NCBI GenBank assembly: GCA_024364735.1
Contig: JAGFNQ010000887.1
Span: forward strand, 373,569-437,568
Source of the DNA: Boesenbergia rotunda
Lineage: Eukaryota > Streptophyta > Magnoliopsida > Zingiberales > Zingiberaceae
Direction: 5' to 3'
DNA: 64,000 nt
Part shown: piece after piece, positions 1 through 10,448 of the stretch
Layout of the letters: every line of letters starts with the position of its first letter
Numbering within the stretch: the stretch's first letter is position 1
Position numbers and translations under genes: made by a program
The notes under the pieces: generated by a model
What the model saw: only the letters and a program-made list of their open reading frames with translations
Told to the model about the DNA's origin: nothing
Databases searched by the model: none

Positions 1-850
1 TGTGCTCTTGTTTTGATCCGACCCGAGCCATACTTGCCATACTGAGTCTTCAGACCCGACCCCGACTCACCCATTATTGCAATCGAGGTCATCTTGGTCA
101 AACCGAGTCATCCGAGTGAGAACCATCTTTCCTTATCGATAGGATCATAAAAGTTCACAAATTTAACTTGAATGAGTTTTAGTTGAGTATCAAAATGTTT
201 TTACAAAAAGAGTTTTAGATTATCATAAATATACCAATGCTATTTTTGTTATTAATGCTTAAGTTTAAGTGATGCTCAATAATTGAGCCATGTGTGTATT
301 CGAGCAACCAAATGGGTTAGAAAAATCATTGGTGAGGTTAAGGTGTCAAGGGATATTGGCTTTGACGTCCCACCTAATGGAACTATAAGCATTATAAATT
401 TTATTTATTTATTTATTTATTAATTTTTAATGTATATCACAGCAGCAAACTTATGTTAGGCATTCGAGAGTGTCGGCAGCAGGCTGCGTGATTAATTAGT
501 AAAAAGAAAATCTTAAAACGTTAATCGGTGGGTCTTCTCGATATTTGTAATATAATTAGGGAGTGGCAGAAGCGTAATTCGAACCTCAGCCGCCATTGTA
601 TTTACATATACGGATGGATTACAAACCGAACCGGATCGAACCAGCCGCGGCCTGACTCGTCGGTTGGCTGGTTGCTGTGCTGGGAGGTAATAAATCAGTT
701 TAGTGACAATAATGGAGTGGTTGTTGGGTCATCCCTGCTGTATCGATCTTGTTTGATGCCAAAAATAATTTGGCAAATATGTCACGCTGATTTCTTGATT
801 GCTTGGCCTGTTTCTATTTCCCAACCAAACTTGCAGTCTCAATTAGCAAT
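1..850. other. Unassigned intergenic sequence
   Basis: No gene or recognisable element is visible. A short TTTA-type simple repeat lies near 400-422. The open frames here are short, have no recognisable motif and look like chance frames. The stretch may be the downstream flank of the possible minus-strand exon at 851-1063. Confidence 0.5.
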
Positions 851-1063
851 TTAATTACGACTTAATTTGATGCGTATTAAGCTCTGTTTCGTAAGGCACA
901 TTTCCTGCTTCCATCTACTCGGCCGCTGTTGCTGTAGATCTTTCAGCTTGTGCATCACATCCAAATCGCAGTCAACATTAACCTTGTGCATGTTTTCTTC
1001 AAGCGTTGTTGCCTTGTCTTCCTCAAACCTACTGGCCTCAACTTCATTAAATTGAGCACGTCT
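851..1063 (-). CDS. Possible terminal exon of an unrecognised gene
   Basis: On the minus strand a frame of 70 codons runs from a possible AG splice acceptor (just above 1063) to a TAA at 851-853. The encoded segment is strongly charged (it contains FEEDKATTLEEN and LKDLQQQRPSRWKQEM), with codon use that looks more coding than its surroundings. There is no ATG at its start and an in-frame TAG lies just before the acceptor, so it would have to be a spliced last exon. I do not recognise the family. Upstream exons would lie above 1063, but none is convincing before the LTR at 2457, so the gene may have been cut by the retrotransposon or this may be a decayed fragment. Seen: open frame and acceptor. 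Inferred: that it is an exon. Confidence 0.25.
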   Translation of the reverse strand, partial: RRAQFNEVEASRFEEDKATTLEENMHKVNVDCDLDVMHKLKDLQQQRPSRWKQEMCLTKQSLIRIKLSRN

Positions 1064-2456
1064 CTAGCTATTTAACCCTTATAAACTATTTTGTGTGTTT
1101 TTTTTCAAAAATATACATTGGCAAAACAAGTAGCCTGGTATCTGAATATTCACGATAATCGCTGCTTAAAACTGATACTCGATCAGTGGCATATTTTTTA
1201 TTTCAATTCTTATTAATTGATTAATCCATGAGTTATCAATAATTGTTTCAACCAACCCACGCTAAATTATCGGACATTATTATATTTGTTTATTTTAAAA
1301 TTGGCAGAGTCAGTGGACATGAACTGGCATGGTTTCAAACAGTCATTAAGTGACCAAAATAAGTTGCTGCGTAGTATATATGACAACAATATCGTCAATT
1401 AAAAGGTTTATAACAAAGAGATTTAAATTATTCCTCTCACCTGTGATATTGGGATATCTTTAAAGCTTTTTTTTTTTTCTGCCCGTGGTTTGATCAGGAT
1501 GATTAAGATTGTGGAAGGAAATTCTTTTTCCTTCTTTGTGAAAATTAAGGCAGGAACCAAATGAGATGGAGGTTGCCCAATTCTTAAGTATCCGCTCAAT
1601 TGTCATTCGCACTGAGTTGGGAGGCTTGCGTCGCGTTATGAAGAGGAGGAATCGACCATGGCACGTGGAAAAGGAGCAAGCAGGAAGTTCCAGAACAGAT
1701 GGGGGAGCAGTAGAAAGTTGCTATCTGAAAAATTGAGAGACAGGAAGAATGACGTCAAAGCAGACTTACTGGTTAACTAAGCAACAGATGCATCAATGAA
1801 TCGATCAAAAATTCTGAGACACTAGATCTATAATTTATGTATCTTTTTTTAAAACTAATTAATGAAGGTGTCCATAGTTGAGCCGTTTTTATTAGAAGGT
1901 TAATCATCGCAACATTGGTCGGGAGACTTATAATTATTTATCAAAGCTACAAGTAGTGTTCTCATGTTTTAATTGTTTGCATGCAATATGCATGAACAGA
2001 TGAACTAGAACTTAAAATACAGCGTTTTCAGGTAAGAACTGGCTCAACTTTGTGAATCCCCTGCTTTGATAACAACATGTTGAAGAGTGTGAGCGCCTTT
2101 TTCCCGCATAGATCACGAGTCTTTTTTTTTCGACGACACGAAACTAAGCAATGTTTGTCTCTTTCAAAATCAGCATGAGTGTCGCACATGTCCAGCTTGT
2201 TCAACATACAATACCACAACAGCAATTCGTGGTAGGCCGATGGCCCGTCACTCTCTCTCTCTTTAATGTTTTTTTTAATCTCAAATCAATATAAACTATT
2301 CATATTTATTGAGTCTATTTAGTATGGTAAGTCTTCTAATTAAATACCGATAGATAAATTATTAAAATGTTTTATCTTATAATACAAGAATCATTTATAA
2401 AATATTCAAAAATTGTTCAAGTATTATATAATGGAAACTTTGCAATAATAAACTAA
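1064..2456. other. Unassigned sequence with a doubtful small ORF
   Basis: A 56-codon plus-strand ORF (1566-1736), rich in arginine, and an overlapping lysine-rich 39-codon ORF (1660-1779) are open, but neither matches a family I know and neither has a convincing promoter. A minus-strand frame at 2028-2225 is also without recognisable motifs. A short CT run lies near 2252-2263. The end of this stretch, ACTAA at 2452-2456, is the left target duplication of the gypsy element. Confidence 0.4.
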
Positions 2457-3367
2457 TGATCCCGGCCTAGTTTACGGGTGGCTCGGCCGGCCAGCCTGAC
2501 ACCACATCAGGGCGGGAAAGAGATAGGGATCCCCGGCAATCGAGTCGATAGAATCTGGTATGGCCCAACCTGCTCAAAGACGTCGAGGAGCCGACCCTAA
2601 CTCAAATGCACACGATGTTAACGGAGGCCCAAGGGAATGGCTGAGGAAGGCCCGACACGAAGAGTTTCCGACCCGGGGAATCCTCAAACCCCCAACCGCC
2701 TGACCCTGGATTGGGTCGGGCGAACCGATCCCGAGTGCCCCATCGATACTGAGTGCCCCTTGACTCGAGCATCCTCTACCTCAACCACTCAATCGTATTA
2801 CTCGGGAGCAGGCGAATTGATTGCAGCGGAGTCTGATATCACTCGGGTCGTTCGGTCGAAAAACTGTCACGAGATCTGCCCTTCCTTCAGCTATACCCAC
2901 TCTCTGACAACGCACTAGTAGAAGGTGGTATCGAGGGGGGGGGGGCATGAACCTGTATTCGTGTCAGGCTGAGCGGCACCTGACAACACACGTCGATGAG
3001 CCGACAGTGCCCCTTGCCTTATTTGGGCATGCATCGCCTCGTCCCTGCCAACATTGGCCACGCCTTGCCCTGCTCTCGCTTACGACATGGAGTAGCAGGC
3101 CGAGCAAAAGCTGTCGGCTCCCCCGGCTATATAAGTCTCTCCGGTCCCTGTCGCTCAGGTACGCGTAATAGTGTTTTCCACTGTTCTATTATTTTTGTTC
3201 TTCCATCACCGGGGACTGACTTGACCATCGGAGTATCTTGTCGGGGACTTTTCCCGGCGGGTTCGCTATCGGTCTTTTCCTTGCAGATCAGAGCCCACAC
3301 CAGCAGCTCGCGACCTCCGGGAGACCACGCTACTCTTGGGATACCACCCCACTTTGCGATAGGATCA
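2457..3367 (+). repeat. 5' LTR of the Tat-type gypsy element
   Basis: 911-bp copy matching 20284-21290. A TATA box (TATATAA) is at 3128-3134. Compared with the 3' copy it lacks about 75 bp near 2930-2950, where a run of ten or more G residues sits instead. That is a local deletion or collapse in this copy, or an assembly artefact at a hard homopolymer. Confidence 0.93.
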
Positions 3368-3371
3368 AATT

Positions 3372-3386
3372 TGGCGCTAGAAGGAG
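3372..3386 (+). other. Primer binding site of the gypsy element
   Basis: TGGCGCTAGAAGGAG begins 4 bp after the 5' LTR. The leading TGGCGC is what pairs with a tRNA 3' end (..GCGCCA). I cannot assign the tRNA isoacceptor by eye. Confidence 0.6.
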
Positions 3387-3411
3387 AGACTGTTAGCCTA
3401 ATCAGGAGTTC

Positions 3412-4650
3412 ATGATGAAAAATCCCAATCGAGTAATGGTGACCGTCACACCCGAGGAGTATGAGCTTCTGCTGGCTGCGCGGGCTCAGAAGACCCCTCA
3501 AAGGCCTTCGCAGGTCGGTAGCCCGACGCTCAGATTCCCAGAACCGTCGGCACCTCGACATTCAAGAGGTCGGGGAATGCCTGCGCGGCCGGAGGGTGGT
3601 TCTGTTCCCTTCCCCGTGGCTCTCTACCGGGGTTGGGACGACGAGGCCAATTCGATGTCGGTCGAGGCGTCAGCATCCAACCAGACACATGGGCCACGTC
3701 TATACAAGGGAAAGGCTCCAGCTGGTCCATCTTCGGCCACCCTGGTACGCAACCCTTTCTCCTCGTGGATCTTGGAAGACCCAATTCCAAGGCATCTTCG
3801 ATTCTTTGCGATCCCCGAGTATGCTGGAGCCACCGACCCTGAGGAGCATCAGATGAAGTTTGAGAGTGCGGCTCTGTTACACCAATACCCGGAGGGCGTG
3901 AAGTGTCGAGCCTTCCTAACAACCCTCTCGGGACCAGCTCAGAGGTAGTTCGACCGACTCTCCAATGGGTCGGTGTCCAATTTTGAGGAGCTCAGGAAGA
4001 TCTTCCTCCAGCACTTTGCCAACAGTCGAAGGCATCACAAAACGAGCCTCAACTTGTTCGCGCTGAAGCAGGGCCCAAAAGAATCTCTCCGGGCTTACAT
4101 CAAGAGGTTCAATGGAGCGACCCTGGGCGTGCCCACCGCCACACCTGAAGTTCTGATCAGTGCTTTATCCTAAGGACTATAGGAGGGAGACTTCTTCCGC
4201 TCACTGATCAGAAAGCCGCTGAAGAATTTCAATAGCCTACTAGGGAAGGCTATCAAATGCATCAACGTGGAAGAAGCGCAGATCGCTCAGAAGAAGGAGT
4301 CGGTCAGCGCGGCGACACCTAACCCCGCCCAGAACAGCAGATCCTCGGGCAGACCCATCCGTAGCCCGCGAGGACCCATTGACCGAACGGGCATGGAGCC
4401 ATGACACGTGCAGCAAGTTGCTCAGGGGTGCCTATCGACCCGTTGGAGACCCTACTGCGCGTTTCACCAAAGCCACACCCACGACACAGAAAAATGCCAA
4501 CAGGCCGGTAGAGGTCAAGCTCCTGCTCCCCGAGGACGAGGACGACAAGCATCCCCTAGGCATGGCTCGGGTCGAGGTGGCCCGACCACTGCCCCAGCAA
4601 CTGAAGAACCCAGAAGAAACCTCCCGGTAGCTCGTAATTTGTTCCGGTAG
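3412..4650 (+). pseudogene. Decayed gypsy gag
   Basis: The ORF starts ATGATGAAAAATCCC at 3412 and runs 178 codons to a TAG at 3946-3948. The same frame continues at once (3949-4173) with typical retrotransposon gag sequence (FEELRKIFLQHFA, LRAYIKRFN), so the TAG is an internal stop, probably from a Trp codon. After 4173 the frame shifts; a zinc-knuckle-like motif CAFHQSHTHDTEKC is readable in another frame near 4457-4500. Gag would form the particle and bind element RNA. At least one stop and one or more frameshifts make it non-functional. Confidence 0.85.
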
Positions 4651-4859
4651 GAGGATCGAGGCGAGGCCGAAGAGATGGATGAGGAGCAGGCCAATCGGCA
4701 GAATGTCGTCTAAGGAGGGGTGCATGTCATCTCGGACGGGCCTACCGGGGGAGATTCCAATCGAGCCCGGAAGGCACAAGTACACCGATTGGAAATTCAC
4801 CAGGTCGGCACGAGTGCTGCCCAAGCCCAGGGGCCTCAGATCAGCTTCGGCCCCCAAGA

Positions 4860-5325
4860 TCTACAGGGATTAGAGGTCCCGCATGACGACGCTCTGGTCG
4901 TCACAGCTGTCATCGCCAATTATTAGGTCCATCGGACGATAGTGGACACAGGCAGCTCGGTCAACATACTTTACAAGAAGCCTTCGATCGACTACAGATC
5001 GAGATGTCTCAACTGGAGTTGGTGGCAACCCCGATGTTCGAGATCACGGGGAACCAGGTGTAGTCTATCAGCCAGATTTACCTGACCATTTCCTTGGGTG
5101 AGGAGCCACTAAAAGGACCAGGTGGTCCACTTTTCTGGTGGTGGACGCTCCTTCGACCTATAATGCAATCTTGGGGTGCCCAACCCTCAATGAGTTTCAG
5201 GCGGTCACCTCGACCTTCTACCTCAAGATTAAATTCCCGATCGGGGACAAGGTGGGAGAGGTCAGAGGAGATCAGAGGGTGGCCCGAAGATGCTATGTGG
5301 ATGATGTCCGGGTGGAGAGCTAGAA
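4860..5325 (+). pseudogene. Decayed gypsy aspartic protease region
   Basis: The catalytic motif DTGSS is readable near 4948-4962 (VDTGSSVNILYKK). Downstream, 5138-5323 is open and carries the conserved post-protease segment (NAILGCPTLNEFQAV, then VGEVRGDQRVARRCYV) typical of Tat-type polyproteins. Stops and a frame change separate the two pieces. In an intact element this domain cleaves the Gag-Pol polyprotein. Confidence 0.75.
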
Positions 5326-5442
5326 GGCCCCGCGCCCCTTCTCCAGTTGCAACATGGTGCAGGCTCACCCTTGGGCCGAGCTGCACGATGACAAGGAAGA
5401 GGCCCAGTTGCTTCCTGACCGAGAGGAAGCTCGAGTCAAGAC

Positions 5443-6077
5443 GTGTTCGCCAGATTTCCGAGAGAGCTGAAGGAACCCCTGCTGGAGTGCCTGGCCCGGA
5501 ATCAAGACGTGTTCGCCTGGTCAGTCAGGGAACTGAAGGGCGTCCGACCGGAGGTCGCCGAGCACCACCTCCACATATACCCTAATGCTCGGCCGGTTAA
5601 GCAAAGGAAGCGCGACTTCAGCACAGAGCAGAACAAAGTTATCCGGGCTAAGATCGTGAAATTGTTGGAGCCCGGCCATATTCGAGAATTCCAGTTCCTG
5701 GCCTGGCTAGCCAATGTAGTTTTGGTGGCCAAGCCTGACAATAAGTGGAGGGTATGTATCGACTTTCGGGACCTCAACCGAGCCTACCCGAAGGATTGCT
5801 ACCCTTTGCCCCGGATCGACCAAATGGTCGACTCAACAGCAGGCAGCGAGCTCATTTCCATGCAGGATGCATACCAAGGTTATTACCAGGTGCCCCTGGT
5901 TGCCGAAGATCAGGAGAAGGTTAGCTTCATTACGGCTGATGACACTTACTGCTACACGATCATGTCGTTCGGATTGAAGAACGCCGGAGCTACCTACCAA
6001 AGAATGATGAATAAGGTCTTCCGGTCGTAGATCGGTCGGAATATTGAAGTATATGTAGACGACATACTAATCAAGTC
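5443..6077 (+). pseudogene. Gypsy reverse transcriptase, N-terminal part, split by guest element
   Basis: Codons 5443-6030 give the RT fingers and palm (WRVCIDFRDLNRAYPKD, MQDAYQGYYQ, FGLKNAGATYQRMM). After a TAG at 6028-6030 the catalytic box is readable as EVYVDDILIKS near 6046-6078. The sequence is then cut at 6082 by the guest element and resumes after 14535. A short direct repeat near 5436-5515 (AAGACGTGTTCGCC twice) disturbs the RT N-terminus. Confidence 0.88.
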
Positions 6078-6082
6078 CAGCC
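6078..6082. repeat. Target site duplication CAGCC, left copy
   Basis: CAGCC at 6078-6082 and again at 14531-14535 flank the guest element exactly. Confidence 0.93.
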
Positions 6083-6512
6083 TGTTGGATCGAGAGAAAA
6101 CGATAGAGGGGGGTGAATATCGTAAGTTGTTTCGGATTTGAAAAAGAGAATAAGTAGCGGAAAAATTAAAAACAAAATAACACACGGACACCAAGATTTT
6201 ACTTGGTTCGGAGTCGCGGTCGGCTCCTACTCCAAGGCCCACGGTCGTTGACCGTTTACTGGGGGCAATTTTATATGTGCGCAAAGAGTTTTACAGAAGG
6301 ATTACAGTTGTAGTATAAAACAAATGAAATGATAGCTCTTCGTTACCGACGTCCGGTGTGGAATGTATCTCGGAGCAGAGGGACGTCGTCGGCGCTTGTA
6401 TCTCGAGTTGGGAGGTTTCTGGAGCAGAGCGCTTGAGTAGAAGAGCGTGTTTGCGTTGGAAGTAGTTGTTTAGAAGCCTTGGGGGTCGAGGGCTTTATAT
6501 AGTAGGTCTGGG

Positions 6513-6827
6513 GGCGCCCGGGACGTTGGGGGCGCCCTCCACATGGCCTTTGATCCGCAACAATCTCGGTCAGTGTTTTATCCGTCCAAAATAGGGATTG
6601 AACCTTGACGGGGGCGCCCGGGAAGCAGGGGGCGCCCTGGTTGATTATTTCAGCGGGCTTCTCGGCTGGATAGGGTTTATCCACTTCGCTGGCTTAAGCG
6701 CGGGGCGCCCGGGACCATGAGGGCGCCCGGGAGCATGGGGGCGCCCCCCAGTGAGCTTGTGAAGTGGTTTCTTGCTTAACTTGTTTTGCCTTGACCTTAG
6801 GGGTGCCCAGACACTGGGGGAGCCCTG
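6513..6827 (-). promoter_or_regulatory. GGCGCC palindrome array in U3, left LTR
   Basis: Seven GGCGCC sites, most inside a longer GGGCGCCC palindrome, are grouped as pairs or a triple with starts exactly 18 bp apart: 6513/6531, 6613/6631 and 6704/6722/6740. A degraded pair follows near 6802/6819. They sit directly upstream of the minus-strand TATA box at 6501-6494, which suggests a role in U3 promoter activity. They are also GC-rich self-complementary sequences that could fold in RNA. Confidence 0.75.
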
Positions 6828-7099
6828 CCCAGCTGCTTGCCCCTCTCCTTTGGGGCATTCTGAGCTGCAGACACACATTCCTTCGGTCCTGCATCTAAGG
6901 TTAGTCCAAAACAACACAATATGAAGCAATAAGGTATTAGTTTTATATAGCCTTAGCTGTCTTGGTTTTGACTTTTGATCTCTAAAATGGAGCCCTAGGT
7001 CGAACCGACGCCTACTGTTCCCTCGACGGGGAACGCGTCCTCACCTACTCCTCTCAGGAGAATTTACCTTATGCCAACCGGCTCCTCCAGTTGGACTTT

Positions 7100-7360
7100 T
7101 GCCCGGCAGTCCTTTGCCAGGTGCCTAGCTGTCCTTCGCCAGGTCTTCAGCTCCTAGCAGCCCTTTGCTAGGTGCCCAGCTATCCTTCGCCAGGTCTTCG
7201 ATTTCAGGCAGTCCTTCGCTTGGTGCCTAGCAGTCCTTCGCTAGGTCTTCGACTCCTAGCAGCCCTTCGCTAGGTGCCCAGCAGTCCTTCGCTGGGTCTT
7301 TGGGTTTCGATGCCTAGCAGTCCTTTGCTAAGTGCCTAGCTGTCCTTTGCTAGGACTTTA
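7100..7360 (-). repeat. Array of about ten hairpin-forming units in LTR U3
   Basis: About ten copies of a 20-bp unit such as CCTAGCAGTCCTTCGCTAGG, separated by short variable sequence (TG, TCTTCGACT and similar). Each unit is an inverted repeat with a 6-bp stem (CCTAGC/GCTAGG) and an 8-nt loop. About half have a perfect stem, and one (CCCAGC..GCTGGG) keeps pairing by a paired change. The second LTR carries the same array at 14170-14420. Confidence 0.8.
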
Positions 7361-7466
7361 ATCTGCACACTCAAGTAGCATGTTAGACAAACAAAATATC
7401 TTAACTTTTGAACCCTTTGCCATTGATCAAAATATAGGTTCGACTTGGGTGTTGTCTGCACCAACA

Positions 7467-7482
7467 ATCTCCCCCTTTTTGA
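7467..7482 (-). other. Polypurine tract of the guest element
   Basis: On the minus strand TCAAAAAGGGGGAGAT ends directly at the 3' LTR start (7466). This is the expected primer for plus-strand DNA synthesis and fixes the element orientation. Confidence 0.85.
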
Positions 7483-8845
7483 TTTATGGCAACCCGGTTC
7501 AAAAAGTTAAGTTAATCATAGCAGACGATATAAAAGTTTAGTTTCCTCCCCCTGGAAGGAATCTCCCCCAAGGTTTTTCAAAAGTTCGTGGGGTTCTAAA
7601 AGAAATTTCTAAGTCTAAGGATGGAATGTTTCAAACACTTAGAACAATTTTCAAAAGAAACTTTAGAAACATATTTTCCAAAAATGGTTGTGCACTTTTA
7701 CACCAACTTAAGCTTTAAGTACTTAAAAAATTTTTTGAACACAGCTTAGGTTTAAGTACCTAAAAAGGATTTTTGAAACAGCTTAAGTTTAAGTACTTAA
7801 AAAGGATTTTTGAAACAGCTTAAGTTTTTGTAAAAAAAATTTTGAAACACAGCTTAAGTTAGAGAAACTTTTGAGGAAAAACTTAGTACTTTTTAAAAAC
7901 AAATAGATTAAGTACTTTTTGAAGAAAGAATTTTTTTTTTAAAATTTTGAATTTTGAAAAAAAAAATTTTAAGTTTTTCTCTCCTTTCCTATCTCTCCTC
8001 CTTTGCCATATATCAAAAACAAGGCAATGTAAAATAAATTGCATAATAAAAAGAATTAATGTGCTGTACTGAACCAATGCAAGAAAAAAAACTGAACCAA
8101 ATCAATTTCAATTATCTCTTTCGGGTCCTGTCTAACTCAATTAGCTACTTACTAACTGTTATAAACAGTAGTTTTCTCTAGGGTTAGTCAAGTTAAGTGT
8201 TCAGTTCAAGTTGAATTTTCCAAACTTGACACTTAACCTGATTGCTGTTTAAGTTGTATTTAGTGCCCCAATTACTGCAGATGCACTGACTTAAAGCATC
8301 TTGAATTAAGGCAAAGACCTAAGCATCTTAACCCATTCTAGGTTATCAATCAAAAGTACCCTAAGGTGCTTGTGAGATGCTGGCTTCTAAATCTATAGGT
8401 GCATGCATTTCTAGAGGGTTAGGGCCTAGGCTAAGTCCATTTGCGAAAAAGCCCTAGTTTTGAAGGGGATAGTTTTTGAAAATAAAACTAAGTCGAAAAA
8501 TCTATTGTAAAAAGTTTTTGAAAATTAAGTAAAGCAAATTTTAAAACTATTTTCAAACTGATTTTTCAAATCAATTAAAGCAGAAAAAATATAGTAACCC
8601 TATTCTACCAAGCATAATCCTAGTAATGATCAAATAATCAAGAAAAGCAAGTAATCTAACTCAATAAGTTAGCTGGTGACAGGGAGAACCAACACAATCA
8701 TACAAGTCAAATATAAAGTCAACCCTACTGAGTAGGGGCAGTCAAATAGTCACTGGTACAATGCCAAACAAATCTAGGAGGAGGGGCCAGGATGATCCGA
8801 AGAGCTGGGCTTCCATGCTCTGAGTAGTGACATCATCTCAGTGTA
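7483..8845. other. AT-rich non-coding part of the guest element
   Basis: No gene is visible between the polypurine tract and the stop of the internal gene. A degenerate tandem repeat of about 38 bp (core TTAAGTACTTAAAAAGG and TTTTTGAAACAGCTTAAG) recurs about four times at 7705-7880. Homopolymer A/T runs follow at 7930-7970. Confidence 0.6.
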
Positions 8846-10052
8846 TCAAGCGTCAACTACTTCTCGATCGGTTCTTCGAGCATCCATCTGCTCGAAGTGG
8901 TAAGCCTCGACCTCCTCTCGGAGGCTGTGGAGCTCCGTCTCCATCCTAGTGAAGCGCTGGTCGATGGTCAGTGGTGGTGGCTCATCTATGTGCTCACGAG
9001 CCTCAGCTGCCAGATCCGCGACATCGACTTCAACCTCCTCATCTGAGTCAATCGGTGGTCCGGCTCGCTGGCGTCTCCACGACAAAACCCCGGTAGCCGA
9101 GACCTCTATACCGGCTAGGGAAAAGTTCCTAAATCCTATCTCGTCGAAATCGGTCATCGCGGTCATTTCACCTACGGTAATGTTACGACCATGGTGATGA
9201 AAGATAGAGGTGATGATGTGGCAGAAGGGGGTGCGTACCCGACCCTGAGTGGTGACACTGGAGGCATGTAGAATGGCGTGGAACATGTGAAGGCCAATAT
9301 CAATGTCTAGGTGGTGGATCAACGCATACAATATGAATGTGTGAAAAGGTCGCATGGTCGCGACGTCCCGGGTGGATAAAGGTAGGAGGCAGCGGACCAC
9401 AACTCTATACAGGGCGTAGTCCTGGACCTGAAGGTCAACGGACTGAAATCGTCTAGCTACGGGATTTCTAGCTTCCCTATAGAAGTAGGAGTGAAGAGTG
9501 TCTAGGGTAATGTGTGAGTAGGGAGCATCAAATGGAGGATCCCTAGGAGGATAGCAACAAAAGGTGGACTGAGAGAGTCGTAGTCCAAGAAATCGGTTAA
9601 GTAAGGAGGGTGTGATGGATAGAGGCATCCCTTGGACTGTGGTGACAAAGCTAAGCTGATCTTGTCTGACTATATTATTATAGAATTTTGCACATAATGT
9701 TGTATTAATAGGATGAGTGCAGAATACTAGGTTATCGAGTTGGTAAAAGTTTATAACATTCATTGCCAAGGGACACGATTGGGTGAAGAATTGTCTATTG
9801 AGATAACTAGTTTTTATGGGCTTGTAGGTTGTTTGAGCAAACTTGTTACAAAGTTCTAAAGTTGGGAACCTAGGATCGGGACTAGGTTCGGTACCGGGGT
9901 TTGCTTGGTTTGCTCGGCGTTTTCTAAGGAATTGCATTAAAGAAATAATGAAGGAATTGCATTAAAGAAATAATGAAGGAATTGCATTAAAGAAAGTTAA
10001 AATTAACTTAAATGCAAATAAAATTATACCGGGTGGCGGCTCGGGGAGGCAT
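8846..10052 (-). CDS. Intact intron-containing gene in the guest element (plant transposon-protein-like)
   Basis: The unspliced ORF (9937-8846) gives 363 residues without a break. A better model has exon 1 at 10052-10030 (ATG, 23 nt), a 106-nt GT-AG intron at 10029-9924, and exon 2 at 9923-8846. The join is in frame and gives 366 residues beginning MPPRAATRKRR. The middle part (FYQLDNLVFC, LLNRFLGLRLSQSTF, then PLSTRDVATMRPFHTFILYAL) looks like the 'putative plant transposon protein' family (Pfam PF20167 by memory), whose function is unknown. The C-terminus has an acidic stretch (DSDEEVEVDVADL) and a probable coiled coil (RMETELHSLREEVEAYH). A TATA box lies about 105 nt upstream of the ATG. 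It is the only undamaged long frame in either LTR element. Seen: frames, splice signals. Inferred: splicing, family and expression. Confidence 0.65.
9926..9995 (-). repeat. 25-bp triplicate repeat inside the predicted intron
   Basis: AAGGAATTGCATTAAAGAAATAATG occurs nearly three times in tandem. On the minus strand each copy supplies a pyrimidine-rich tract and an ATGCAATTCC, so the repeat multiplies possible branch or polypyrimidine sequence before the AG acceptor at 9925-9924. Confidence 0.8.
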
Positions 10053-10157
10053 TGTCGAGGATGAGAGCTCGAGAGAGTTGCAAGGTCTCTTGGAAGGAAG
10101 GTAGTTGGAGAGAAGAAGAAGTTTGGGTGTGGAGAGAAAGATGGGGGCATGGAGCCC

Positions 10158-10443
10158 TTTTATAGGGCATTCCCGGGCGCCCTGGAGTGGGAGGGCGCCC
10201 CGGCGAGCGAGGGCGCCCCTCACAGGGCTGAGCTGCCTTTTGGCAGCTTTCTGCCTTTGACCGCTTATACGGGGGCGCCCGTGAGGACCCGGGCGCCCTG
10301 GACAGCGAGAAGTGGCAGATTTTCTGCCATTTGGTGAGCCTCGGGGCGCCCGCAAGGGTCTGGGCGCCCTCAATAGCTACTTTTGCAACTTTTTGTCTTG
10401 AAGGATTGAAAAGAGAGGGGTGGGGGCGCCCGAAGGGTCACGG
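10158..10443 (-). promoter_or_regulatory. Internal promoter: TATA box with upstream GGCGCC pairs
   Basis: On the minus strand TATAAAA reads at 10164-10158 inside CCCTATAAAAGGG. Upstream, GGCGCC sites start at 10176, 10194 and 10212, then 10274/10292, 10345/10363 and 10425/10443, every group at exactly 18-bp spacing. This is the same design as the LTR U3 (TATA then 18-bp-spaced palindromes), although the sequence between sites is not otherwise alike. It would drive the intron-containing gene at 10052-8846. Promoter activity is inferred. Confidence 0.6.
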
Positions 10444-10448
10444 GCGCC

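Larger units (their letters stand above)
6083..7466 (-). repeat. 3' LTR of the guest element (window left copy)
   Basis: 1384 bp, near-identical to 13144-14530. A minus-strand TATA box lies at 6501-6494. Upstream of it in element sense are GGCGCC palindromes (starts 6513, 6531, 6613, 6631, 6704, 6722, 6740) and then the hairpin-unit array at about 7100-7360. Confidence 0.93.

Noticed and set aside
3127..3922. Minus-strand frames opposite the gypsy leader and gag
   Set aside because: They mirror the GC-rich gag coding sequence and show no domain; the known antisense gene lies near the 3' LTR instead.
6343..6929. Pro/Gly/Arg-rich minus-strand frames in the guest LTR, also at 13405-14013
   Set aside because: They reflect the GGCGCC-rich composition of U3; both lie upstream of or across the LTR TATA box and have no family motif.
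7100..7360. CRISPR-like array
   Set aside because: The units are hairpins with short variable spacers inside a plant LTR; there are no unique spacers of constant length and no cas genes, and the DNA is eukaryotic.
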